58,635 bases of DNA from positions 1 to 58,635 of the forward strand of contig JAUYNO010000007.1 of assembly GCA_030696045.1 (NCBI GenBank), written 5' to 3'. Shown here piece by piece: positions 24,509 to 31,411 of the stretch. The notes under the pieces were generated by a model. It saw only the letters and a program-made list of their open reading frames with translations, was not told where the DNA came from and did not search any database. This DNA is from Stagnimonas sp. GTDB lineage: Bacteria > Pseudomonadota > Gammaproteobacteria > Nevskiales > Nevskiaceae. Each line of letters starts with the position of its first letter. The first letter of the stretch is position 1. The position numbers were made by a program, and so were the translations under genes.

Positions 24509-25303
24509 GTGAAAATTCTCAGTCTGATAGCCCTGATGCTTGCGGCCGTGGTGGCGCAAGCCCAGACCGACGCCCAGACCGTGCTGCAATGCCTGCGTGA
24601 CAACGTGCCGCGCAGCTTGCGGATACAGGAAGTGGAGCTGACCACGGTCGCCGACGGCGACAGCAAGGCCCAGACGCTGCGGGCCCGGCTCTACGCCCAG
24701 CAGGAAAAGACCGAGCGCGGCGAGCAGCTGCGCGCCATGCTGCGGGTGCTGTCGCCGGAGAGCCTGTCTGGCGCCGCCTACCTGGTGCGCGAGGCCGGCA
24801 GCTATGCCGAGGAAGGGCTCTACGTCTGGCTGCCCTCGGTGCGCCGCGTGCGCCGGGTCAGCGGCGAGTTCGCCGACGGTGCGCTGCTCGGTACCGACTT
24901 CAGCTACAGCGATTTCAAGCTGCTGCAAGGCGCCTTTGGCGGCCTGGCGGCGGCCAAGCATGCGCTCCCGGAAACCCTGGAGCAGCGGCCGGTCTGGCTG
25001 CTGGCGTTCAAGCCCGAGCAGGGCGTGAAGTCGAGCTACAGCGAGGTCCAGTCCTGGGTCGACCAGAAAACCTGCGTGCCGCTGAAGATGGCCTTCTACA
25101 GCTCCGGCAAGCTGAAGAAGCAACTGAGCGTGCCGGTGGCGGCGCTCAAGCAGGCCGACAAGTACTGGTATCCCAGCGTCATCGAGATCCGCGACCTGAG
25201 CGTCGGCAGCACCAGCACCGTGCGGGTGCAGGGCCTGCTGCCGGACGACAAGCTGGCCGGCCGCCACTTCAACCCCAAGCTGTTCTACATGCCGGGGCAA
25301 TAA
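24509..25303 (+). CDS. LolA-like outer membrane lipoprotein-sorting protein
   Basis: Periplasmic protein of 264 residues with a signal peptide ending AVVAQAQ (cleavage near 19). The body matches the outer membrane lipoprotein-sorting protein family, a LolA/LolB-like half barrel: GLYVWLPSVRRVRRVSG and DFSYSDFKLLQG are its hallmark segments. Members bind lipids or lipoproteins and usually accompany RND/MMPL exporters, but none is nearby. Start: GTG at 24509 with GGGAGG 6 bases upstream. It follows the HupE gene by 73 bases with a possible promoter, and a strong terminator follows at 25357-25388. It might carry a hydrophobic ligand or lipoprotein linked to the PHP lipoprotein; that is speculation. 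Confidence 0.85.
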   Translation: MKILSLIALMLAAVVAQAQTDAQTVLQCLRDNVPRSLRIQEVELTTVADGDSKAQTLRARLYAQQEKTERGEQLRAMLRVLSPESLSGAAYLVREAGSYAEEGLYVWLPSVRRVRRVSGEFADGALLGTDFSYSDFKLLQGAFGGLAAAKHALPETLEQRPVWLLAFKPEQGVKSSYSEVQSWVDQKTCVPLKMAFYSSGKLKKQLSVPVAALKQADKYWYPSVIEIRDLSVGSTSTVRVQGLLPDDKLAGRHFNPKLFYMPGQ

Positions 25304-25307
25304 GCCT

Positions 25308-25352
25308 CGGGGCCAAGGCCCCTCCTACCGGTAGGAGCGGGCTTGCCCGCGA
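25308..25352. repeat. REP-like repeat, copy 1
   Basis: Three adjacent hairpins: GGGGCC-AA-GGCCCC, CTCCTACCGGTAGGAG and GCGGGC-TT-GCCCGC. The core GTAGGAGCGGGCTTGCCCGC is the familiar Pseudomonas-type REP word. Copies also at 26256-26302 and, inverted, 49349-49405. Confidence 0.85.
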
Positions 25353-25356
25353 ACGC

Positions 25357-25388
25357 AAACCAGGGCGCTTCGGCGCCCTTGGTTTTTT
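25357..25388 (+). terminator. Intrinsic terminator after the LolA-like gene
   Basis: AACCAGGGCGC-TTCG-GCGCCCTTGGTT with one bulge, followed by six T. The tight TTCG tetraloop and the U tract make this a convincing terminator for the 20407-25303 group. Confidence 0.88.
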
Positions 25389-25484
25389 CCGGTGCCGGCT
25401 TTCTCCCTCCAATGGACGAGTCGGCCTGATCCGGGCGCTCCGACAATCCTGCGACTACAACGGAGTCGGTCGGAGGAGCAGACG

Positions 25485-26252
25485 ATGGCGCTGGGAGAAT
25501 TTCCGAAGGGTGCGGTCCTGGTGTTCGGCGGCAGCGGTGGCATCGGCCAGGAGGTCGCGAAGAGTTTCGGCAAGGCCGGCTCCGATGTCGCCATCGTCTA
25601 CCGCTCGAAGCAGGCGGTTGCCGAGAAGGTCGCGGCCGAGATCGCCGCCGGTGGCCGCAAGGCCACGATCCACGCCGCCGACGTGCGCGAGTCGGCGCAG
25701 GTGAAGGCGGCGGTCGAGGCCGCCATCGCCGCCCACGGTCGTATCCACACCGTGGTCTGGGCCGCCGGCCCGGTGGTCGAGCAGGTGCACCTGGCCGACA
25801 CCTCGGAAGAACTCTGGCGCAAGTCCATCGACATCGAGGTGCACGGCTTCTTCAACGCCATGAAGGCGACGCTGCCGCACCTGCGCGCCAATGGCGGTGG
25901 CTCCTATGTGCACCTCGGCTCCGCCGGCCACGCCTGGTGGCCGGCCAAGGACGGACTCTCGGTGGCGCCCAAGGCCGCCAACGAGGCGCTGATCCAGGGC
26001 ATCGCCAAGGAAGAGGGCAAGTACGGCATCCGTGCCAACACCGTGCTGGTCGGTGTGATCGAAGCCGGCATGTTCCTGGAGCTTTTGAAGCGCGGCGTGT
26101 TCGACCAGGCCTGGACCGACGAGACCCAGAAGCTGCTCTGCATCAAGCGCTGGGGCAAGCCGGAGGAGATCGGCAGCGCCGCCGTCTTTCTTGCCACCAA
26201 TGGCTATGTCACCGGCCAGCAGATCAATGTCTCGGGCGGATTTGGAATTTGA
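25485..26252 (+). CDS. SDR family protein with Ser in place of the catalytic Tyr
   Basis: Short-chain dehydrogenase-like protein of 255 residues. Cofactor loop GGSGGIG at 15-21 and S146 are present, but the YxxxK motif reads S159-V-A-P-K163, so the canonical catalytic tyrosine is missing. The ending TGQQINVSGGFGI is normal for the family. It may have a different proton donor, be an enoyl-reductase-like branch, or be non-oxidoreductive. Start: ATG with GGAGGAG 6 bases upstream; the frame reaching to 25392 is unsupported. It begins a set of plus-strand genes (SnoaL-like, SDR, KstD-like, thioesterases) likely for steroid or terpenoid catabolism, but a REP element separates it from the next gene. 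Confidence 0.85.
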   Translation: MALGEFPKGAVLVFGGSGGIGQEVAKSFGKAGSDVAIVYRSKQAVAEKVAAEIAAGGRKATIHAADVRESAQVKAAVEAAIAAHGRIHTVVWAAGPVVEQVHLADTSEELWRKSIDIEVHGFFNAMKATLPHLRANGGGSYVHLGSAGHAWWPAKDGLSVAPKAANEALIQGIAKEEGKYGIRANTVLVGVIEAGMFLELLKRGVFDQAWTDETQKLLCIKRWGKPEEIGSAAVFLATNGYVTGQQINVSGGFGI

Positions 26253-26255
26253 GAA

Positions 26256-26302
26256 TCGGGGCCAAGGCCCCTCCTACAGGTAGGAGCGGGCTTGCCCGCG
26301 AC
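26256..26302. repeat. REP-like repeat, copy 2
   Basis: Same hairpin series as 25308-25352, with CTCCTACAGGTAGGAG in the middle. It starts 3 bases after the SDR stop codon and ends 29 bases before the next start. Confidence 0.85.
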
Positions 26303-26331
26303 CCGCCGCACGCGAATACACGGAGAACCCC

Positions 26332-26847
26332 ATGTCCCTGCAACAGCTCGAAGACCTCGAAGCCATCAAGCGCCTCAAATACGCCTATTGCCGCTGCATC
26401 GATACCGCCAATGTCGAGGAGCTGAAAGGTCTGTTCACCGAGGATGCCAGCGTCCGCTACGAGGGCGGCTCCTACCTGTTCGAGACCGAGGGCCGCGACA
26501 AGATTCTCGAAGCGATCCGCTATGCCTTCCACGCCGATGCGGTGGCGCAGCACCATGTCAATCACCCGGAGATCGACTTCGTCTCCGACACCGAGGCGAC
26601 CGGCGTCTGGTACCTGAAGGACTGGTTCCTCGATCTGAAGCTCAAGATCATCACCGACGGCGCCGCCTTCTACCGCGACACCTATGTGAAACAGGGCGGC
26701 AAGTGGTTGATCAAACGCGCCACCTACACCCGCGTCTACGAGCTGGTGATCCCGGTCGAGGGCGAGCCCAAGCTCACCGCGCACTACCTGGCCAAGCACG
26801 GCCAGAAGCTGCCGGCGCAGGCCAACGAAGCGCTGCAGCGCAAGTAG
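26332..26847 (+). CDS. SnoaL-like (NTF2-fold) protein
   Basis: Soluble protein of 171 residues with the SnoaL_4/NTF2-like pattern: an N-terminal helix (LEDLEAIKRLKYAYCRCIDT) with the typical K-x2-Y-x2-C/A-x-D sequence, F34-T-E-D, H78-H in VAQHHVNHP, and a C-terminal curved sheet. The fold includes steroid delta-isomerases and the bile-acid 7-alpha-dehydratase BaiE, so an isomerase or dehydratase acting on a ring ketone is plausible but unproven. Start: ATG with GGAG 7 bases upstream. One base separates its stop from the next SDR start, and the KstD-like gene follows, supporting a joint pathway. Confidence 0.8.
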   Translation: MSLQQLEDLEAIKRLKYAYCRCIDTANVEELKGLFTEDASVRYEGGSYLFETEGRDKILEAIRYAFHADAVAQHHVNHPEIDFVSDTEATGVWYLKDWFLDLKLKIITDGAAFYRDTYVKQGGKWLIKRATYTRVYELVIPVEGEPKLTAHYLAKHGQKLPAQANEALQRK

Positions 26848-26848
26848 C

Positions 26849-27694
26849 GTGGCTGCGGCGCAGACGCTAGCGGGTCGCGTCGCGCTGGTCACCGGCGCCA
26901 GTCGCGGCATAGGCCGGGCGATTGCCTTGCGCCTCGCTGCGCATGGTGCCGCCGTTGCGCTGACCGCCAGCCCGCGCTCCCGGGAAGGGCTTGAAGCAAG
27001 CCGCGTCGCCATCGAAGGACTCGGTGGCCGTGCGGCGTTGTTCACGGCCGACCTTGCTGACGCCGAGGCTCGCAGCACCTTGGTCGCGCAGGCGGAAGCC
27101 GCACTTGGACCGGTCGATATCCTCGTCAACAACGCCGCCGCCATCCCCGCCTACGCGCCGCCGAGCAAGATGCCGCTCGCGGCGCGGCAGACGCTGTTCG
27201 AGATCAACCTGCAGGCGCCCATCGACCTCATCCAGCAGGCGCTGCCCGGCATGCGCGCGCGCGGCTGGGGTCGCATCCTCAATCTCAGCAGCGACATGAC
27301 CCGGCAGCCGCCGATTCCCTACCCCGGACCGGCGAAGTTCGTGCACATGCTCGCGCTCTACGGCGCCAGCAAGGCGGCGTTGGACCGCTATACCCTGGGC
27401 CTCGCGGCCGAACTGCACGGCAGCGGTATCCACGTCAACAGCCTGCTGCCCTACAAGATCGCCCGCAGCGAGAGTGCCGAGGACATCGCCCGCCAGACCT
27501 TTGCCGCGCATCCGGACTGGATCGAGTCGGTGGAGCTGATGGCCGAGGCGGCCTATCTGCTGATCGCCGGCCGCCACAGCGGCGAGATCGCGGTCAGCCG
27601 CGAGCTGCTGGCCCGGGCGCAGCAGCCGCTGCACGCGCTCGATGGCGAGACCGTCATTGGCGATGCTCTGAGCCTGGTGACATTCGAAAACTAG
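26849..27694 (+). CDS. Short-chain dehydrogenase/reductase
   Basis: Classical SDR of 281 residues. TGASRGIG at 15-22, NNAA at 94-97, serine at 147/148 and Y171-x3-K175 in YGASK are all present. An insertion (PIPYPGPAKFVHML, about 155-168) before the catalytic Tyr is larger than in typical SDRs and probably shapes the substrate pocket. Start: GTG at 26849, one base after the SnoaL-like stop, without a clear Shine-Dalgarno, so translation is probably coupled. It sits between SnoaL-like and KstD-like genes, which makes a hydroxysteroid-type dehydrogenase a reasonable but untested guess. Confidence 0.83.
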   Translation: MAAAQTLAGRVALVTGASRGIGRAIALRLAAHGAAVALTASPRSREGLEASRVAIEGLGGRAALFTADLADAEARSTLVAQAEAALGPVDILVNNAAAIPAYAPPSKMPLAARQTLFEINLQAPIDLIQQALPGMRARGWGRILNLSSDMTRQPPIPYPGPAKFVHMLALYGASKAALDRYTLGLAAELHGSGIHVNSLLPYKIARSESAEDIARQTFAAHPDWIESVELMAEAAYLLIAGRHSGEIAVSRELLARAQQPLHALDGETVIGDALSLVTFEN

Positions 27695-27733
27695 GCGCGA
27701 CCGCAAGAGGTCCGCCGAAAGGAGAGCCGCACG

Positions 27734-29443
27734 ATGAGCACCACGCAGAAGCCGGGTTCCGAGCATTGGTATTCCAACGTCGAAGCCCCCGAAGTGCTGG
27801 CCGACGCCAGTGCCGGCCGCTGGGACGAGTCCGCCGACTTCGTCGTCGTCGGCTACGGCGGCGCCGGTGTCTCGGCCGCCATCGAGGCCGCCGAGCGCGG
27901 CCTCTCGGTGATCGCGCTCGACCGCTACGAAGGCGGCGGCAGCACCGCGCTCAACGGCGGCATCGTCTACGCCGGCGGCGGCACTTCGGTGCAGCGGCAG
28001 GCCGGCGTCGAAGACAGCGCCGAGGCCATGTTCCAGTATCTGCTCGGCGAGACTCAGGGCGTGGTGAGTGACACCACCCTGCGCGATTTCTGCGAGGGCA
28101 GTGTGGCGATGATCGACTGGCTGACGGCGCGTGGCGTGCGCTTCGACCCCACCGTCTACGCCAAGAAGACTTCGTATCCGCCGCCCGGCTATCACCTCTA
28201 CCACTCGGACAGCTCGCTCTGCGCCGCGCGCGCGGCGGTGGCCAAGCCGGCACCGCGCGGCCACAAGGTCTACTCCGACAGCAATGTGAAGGCCGCCACC
28301 GGCTTCGGCAATGCGCTCACCGATCCGCTGCGCGCGGCCGCCGAGCGGCTCGGCGTCAAGCTGCATCGGCACAGCGAGGTGCGCAGGCTCATCACCGATG
28401 CCAGCGGCCGTGTGGTCGGCGTCTCGCTCTGGCAGATCCCCACCGACTCGCCCGCCTACGCCGAGTACGCGCGCCTGCAGGCGCAGGCCACCAAGTACCT
28501 GCTGATGCTGCCGCCGGCCTTCCCGATGGCCGGCCTCACCATGGGCCTGTCGCGCCGCTACGCCGCCAAGGCCGCGAAGCTGGAGGCCAAGCACCGCGTC
28601 GAGCGCCGCATCCAGGCGCGGAAGGGTGTCTGCCTCTCGGCCGGTGGCTTCGTGTTCAACCCCGACATGGTCGCCCACCACGCACCCAAGTACCGCCAGG
28701 GCATGCCACTTGGCAATCCGGGTGACGACGGCAGCGGCATCCGCCTGGGCCAGAGCGTCGGCGGCGCCGTCGACCGCATGCAGCACATGAGCGCCTGGCG
28801 CTTCGTCAGCCCGCCCTCGGGCATGAGCTGGGGGATGATGGTCGATGGCAACGGCCGTCGCTTTATCGACGAAACCTCCTACGGCGCGGCGGTCGGCTAC
28901 GAGATGGTCGAGCACCGGGGCGGTCAGGCCTGGATCGTGCTCGACGCCAAGCTCTACGCGGAAATCCAGAAGCAGCTCAAGTCCGGCGAGCTCTACCCCT
29001 TCCAGCGCGATCCGGCCAAGCTGGCGCTGCTGTTCGCGCGCAAGAAGGCGGCGACGCTGGATGCGCTGGCGGAAAAATGCGGCCTCGATGCGGCGACGCT
29101 GAAGGGCGAGGTCGAGGCCTACAACCGCGCCGTCGCCGGCAAGGCGCCGGACGCTTTCGGCAAGAGTCCGAACGACGCCTGGGCGATCAGCGCGGGGCCG
29201 TTCTATGCCCTCGACATCTCGATCAAGAGCAAGCTGTTCCCGCTGCCCATCCTGTCCCTGGGCGGGCTGGTGGTGGACGAGCAGACCGGCGCGGTGCAGC
29301 GTGGCGATGGCGCGGCGATTCCCGGGCTCTACGCCGCCGGGCGCAATGCCATCGGCATCTGCTCGCACCTCTATGTCAGCGGCCTGTCGGCGGCGGATTG
29401 CATCTACTCCGGCCGCCGCGCCGCGGTGGCGGCAAGCTCCTGA
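27734..29443 (+). CDS. FAD-dependent oxidoreductase, 3-ketosteroid dehydrogenase (KstD)-like
   Basis: Flavoprotein of 569 residues in the fumarate reductase/KstD superfamily. The FAD loop is GYGGAG at 40-45, followed by D-R-Y-E-G-G-G-S-T-A-L-N-G-G at 63-76. The C-terminal FAD block GRNAIGICSHLYVSGLSAADC is close to that of KstD-like steroid dehydrogenases and relatives, which introduce C=C bonds next to a ring ketone. Whether it is a delta-1-, delta-4- or unrelated dehydrogenase cannot be decided. Start: ATG with AAGGAG 10 bases upstream. Thioesterase genes follow within 13 bases. With the Rieske oxygenase at 448, it is the main evidence for steroid-like ring degradation here. Confidence 0.82.
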   Translation: MSTTQKPGSEHWYSNVEAPEVLADASAGRWDESADFVVVGYGGAGVSAAIEAAERGLSVIALDRYEGGGSTALNGGIVYAGGGTSVQRQAGVEDSAEAMFQYLLGETQGVVSDTTLRDFCEGSVAMIDWLTARGVRFDPTVYAKKTSYPPPGYHLYHSDSSLCAARAAVAKPAPRGHKVYSDSNVKAATGFGNALTDPLRAAAERLGVKLHRHSEVRRLITDASGRVVGVSLWQIPTDSPAYAEYARLQAQATKYLLMLPPAFPMAGLTMGLSRRYAAKAAKLEAKHRVERRIQARKGVCLSAGGFVFNPDMVAHHAPKYRQGMPLGNPGDDGSGIRLGQSVGGAVDRMQHMSAWRFVSPPSGMSWGMMVDGNGRRFIDETSYGAAVGYEMVEHRGGQAWIVLDAKLYAEIQKQLKSGELYPFQRDPAKLALLFARKKAATLDALAEKCGLDAATLKGEVEAYNRAVAGKAPDAFGKSPNDAWAISAGPFYALDISIKSKLFPLPILSLGGLVVDEQTGAVQRGDGAAIPGLYAAGRNAIGICSHLYVSGLSAADCIYSGRRAAVAASS

Positions 29444-29456
29444 GCGCGAGCGCCGC

Positions 29457-29897
29457 ATGAGCAGCCTGTTCGACGACATTCGCGGCTATTTCGAGGAAGT
29501 GCCGCACGCCATCGAATGTGGGATCCGGGTCGATCATCTGAGCGCCGAGCGGGTCGAGATGGCGCTGCCGTTCCGCGAGGACTGGCTGGGCGATCCGGCG
29601 CGCGGGCTGATCCACACCGCGCTGATCAGCATGCTGGTCGACAACGCCTCCGGCCTGGCTGCCCTGGCCGCGCTGCCGGGGCCGGGCCGGGTCGCCACCG
29701 TCGATCTGCGCGTCGACTACCTGCGTCCCGCCCTGCGCGACCTGGAGCTGTATTGCGAGGCGCGCTGTATCCGTCTGGCCAGTCAGATCGTCTTCGTGCG
29801 GGCCGAGGTCTGGCAGGCGGACCGGGCGCAGCCGGTGGCGAGCAGCCAGTCCACCTTCATGCGCAGCGCCGCCAGCAAGACCGGGATGGCGCAATGA
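29457..29897 (+). CDS. PaaI-type hotdog thioesterase
   Basis: Hotdog-fold protein of 146 residues, likely acyl-CoA thioesterase. The central helix LIHTALISMLVDNASGLAA carries the D at the usual catalytic position, and VATVDLRVDYLRPA is the conserved strand after it. The usual HGG before the helix is replaced by LIHT. Start: the ATG at 29457 follows the KstD-like stop by 13 bases; the stop overlaps the next thioesterase start by 4 bases (ATGA). The two products are homologous and probably form a heteromer or act on related substrates. Confidence 0.85.
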   Translation: MSSLFDDIRGYFEEVPHAIECGIRVDHLSAERVEMALPFREDWLGDPARGLIHTALISMLVDNASGLAALAALPGPGRVATVDLRVDYLRPALRDLELYCEARCIRLASQIVFVRAEVWQADRAQPVASSQSTFMRSAASKTGMAQ

Positions 29898-30343
29898 GCG
29901 GCGAGCACGAGGCCGCGCGCCGCGCCGCCCGCGAGCAGGGCGATTTCACCGCCCTGGTGGCGGCGCTGCCCTACGCGCAATTTCTCGGCCTGCGGATGCG
30001 CTTGCAGGACGGGCGGCCGCTGGCGCAGCTGCCGTTCCGCCCGGGCCTGATCGGCAATCCGCGCGTCAAGGCCCTGCACGGCGGCGTCACCGCGGCCTTC
30101 ATGGAAAACGCCGCGATGCTGCACCTGCTCTATGCGCTCGATGCGGCGCGCATTCCCAAGAGCATCGACTTCTCGATCGACTACCTCTCGCCCGGCCGGC
30201 CGCAGGATCTCTGGGCGGACTGCGAGATCGGCCGCATCGGCAGCCGCGTGGCGCAGACCACGGTGCGCTGCTGGCAGTCGGCGCCGGGCAAGCCGGTGGC
30301 GATCGCGCGCGTGCACTTCCTGCTGGCGGCGAGCGACGGCTAG
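29894..30343 (+). CDS. PaaI-type hotdog thioesterase, second copy
   Basis: Hotdog protein of 149 residues. VKALHGGVTAAFMENAAMLHL contains the intact HGG turn and the central helix with E at the catalytic place; SIDFSIDYLSPGRP matches the core strand. It differs from its upstream partner, which lacks HGG, suggesting one active and one modified subunit. The start overlaps the previous stop (ATGA). Its last 4 bases overlap the end of the convergent SDR gene at 30340-31293, so neither gene leaves room for a terminator. Confidence 0.85.
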   Translation: MSGEHEAARRAAREQGDFTALVAALPYAQFLGLRMRLQDGRPLAQLPFRPGLIGNPRVKALHGGVTAAFMENAAMLHLLYALDAARIPKSIDFSIDYLSPGRPQDLWADCEIGRIGSRVAQTTVRCWQSAPGKPVAIARVHFLLAASDG

Positions 30344-31293
30344 CCGGTCCAGCTATAGCGGACCCCGGTCTGCTGCTCGCAGAGTTCCCACAAGCGGCGG
30401 CGGCTGGCGGCATCGAGCGCGGCCTTCGATGGCCGCACCGCGACCGGCGCCCCGGCGAACTGCCCGAAGCCATCCGGCCCGTAGTAGCCGCCGGAGCGCG
30501 CCTGCGGCGTGGCGGCGGCGTAGAGCAGCGGCAGCGCGCCCTCGGCCGGCGACTGGCCGAGAAAGCGGAATACCAGGGCCTGCACCCGCTCTTCCAGGCG
30601 GTCGCGGAGGCGATGTTGCGTCTGCTGCTTGCGATCAGAGCCCAGCGCGGTGCGCGCGACCCCCGGATGCGCGGCGAGGCTGCCCAGCGCCGAGCCGGCG
30701 GCCTGCGCCCGCTCGTGCAGTTCCAGCGCCAGCATCAGGCAGGCAAGCTTGGCCTGGCTGTAGGCGCGCTGCGGTTCGTAGCCGCGCTCGGCGTGCAGGT
30801 CGTCGAAGTCGATGCGGCCATAGGCCTGCACCAGGCTGGAGACGTTCACTACCCGCGCAGCGGTCGCCTTCAGCAGCAGCGGCAGCAGCAGGCCAGTGAG
30901 GGCGAAATGGCCCAGCACATTGATGCCGAATTTCAGCTCGAAGCCGTCGCGGGTGGTGGCGCGCTGCACCGGCGGCAGGATGCCGGCGACATTGACGAGC
31001 AGGTCCAGCGGCCGACCGTCGTCGAGCAGCGGTTCGGCAAAGCGGCGGATGCCGGCCAGCTCGCCCAGGTCCAGGGGCAGGAAGCGCAGCTCGGCCGACG
31101 GCGATTGCGCGCGGATGCGCTGCACGGCAGCGGCACCGCCCGGCTCGTTGCGGTCGGCGAGGATCACCTCGGCGCCCTTGGCCGCCATTGCGGCTGCGGT
31201 CTCGTAGCCGATGCCGCTGGCGGCGCCGGTGACCAGGGCACGGCGGCCTTGCAGCGAAGGGAGTTGGGCGGTGGTCCAGCTGTTCTTGCTCAT
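30340..31293 (-). CDS. Short-chain dehydrogenase, retinol-dehydrogenase-like
   Basis: SDR of 317 residues. TGAASGIG at 22-29 is the cofactor loop; the usual NNAG is NVAG (101-104); Y178-x3-K182 in AYSQAK and S152/S153 complete the active site. The downstream part (DRLEERVQALVFRFLGQSPAEGALPLLYAA) is typical of the retinol dehydrogenase/WWOX-like branch acting on hydrophobic substrates. Start: ATG at 31293; the frame to 31794 is an antisense shadow of the TonB receptor. It converges on the thioesterase gene and is divergent from the TonB receptor gene, 118 bases away. Confidence 0.85.
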   Translation of the reverse strand: MSKNSWTTAQLPSLQGRRALVTGAASGIGYETAAAMAAKGAEVILADRNEPGGAAAVQRIRAQSPSAELRFLPLDLGELAGIRRFAEPLLDDGRPLDLLVNVAGILPPVQRATTRDGFELKFGINVLGHFALTGLLLPLLLKATAARVVNVSSLVQAYGRIDFDDLHAERGYEPQRAYSQAKLACLMLALELHERAQAAGSALGSLAAHPGVARTALGSDRKQQTQHRLRDRLEERVQALVFRFLGQSPAEGALPLLYAAATPQARSGGYYGPDGFGQFAGAPVAVRPSKAALDAASRRRLWELCEQQTGVRYSWTG

Positions 31294-31411
31294 CGGCCTA
31301 GCCTCCGATGCTGCGCGGCGGCACCGAATACCCGGTTTGGATGAGGCTGCCGACCGGGGGCTCCGATAAACCACGCCAAAGCGCATCGATAAAGCGCGGC
31401 GGGAGGAGAGG

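Noticed and set aside
26867..29479. 870-residue open frame on the minus strand
   Set aside because: It lies opposite the SDR and KstD-like genes, has repetitive Ala/Gly/Arg/His composition and no recognisable domain. Such antisense frames are common in GC-rich DNA.
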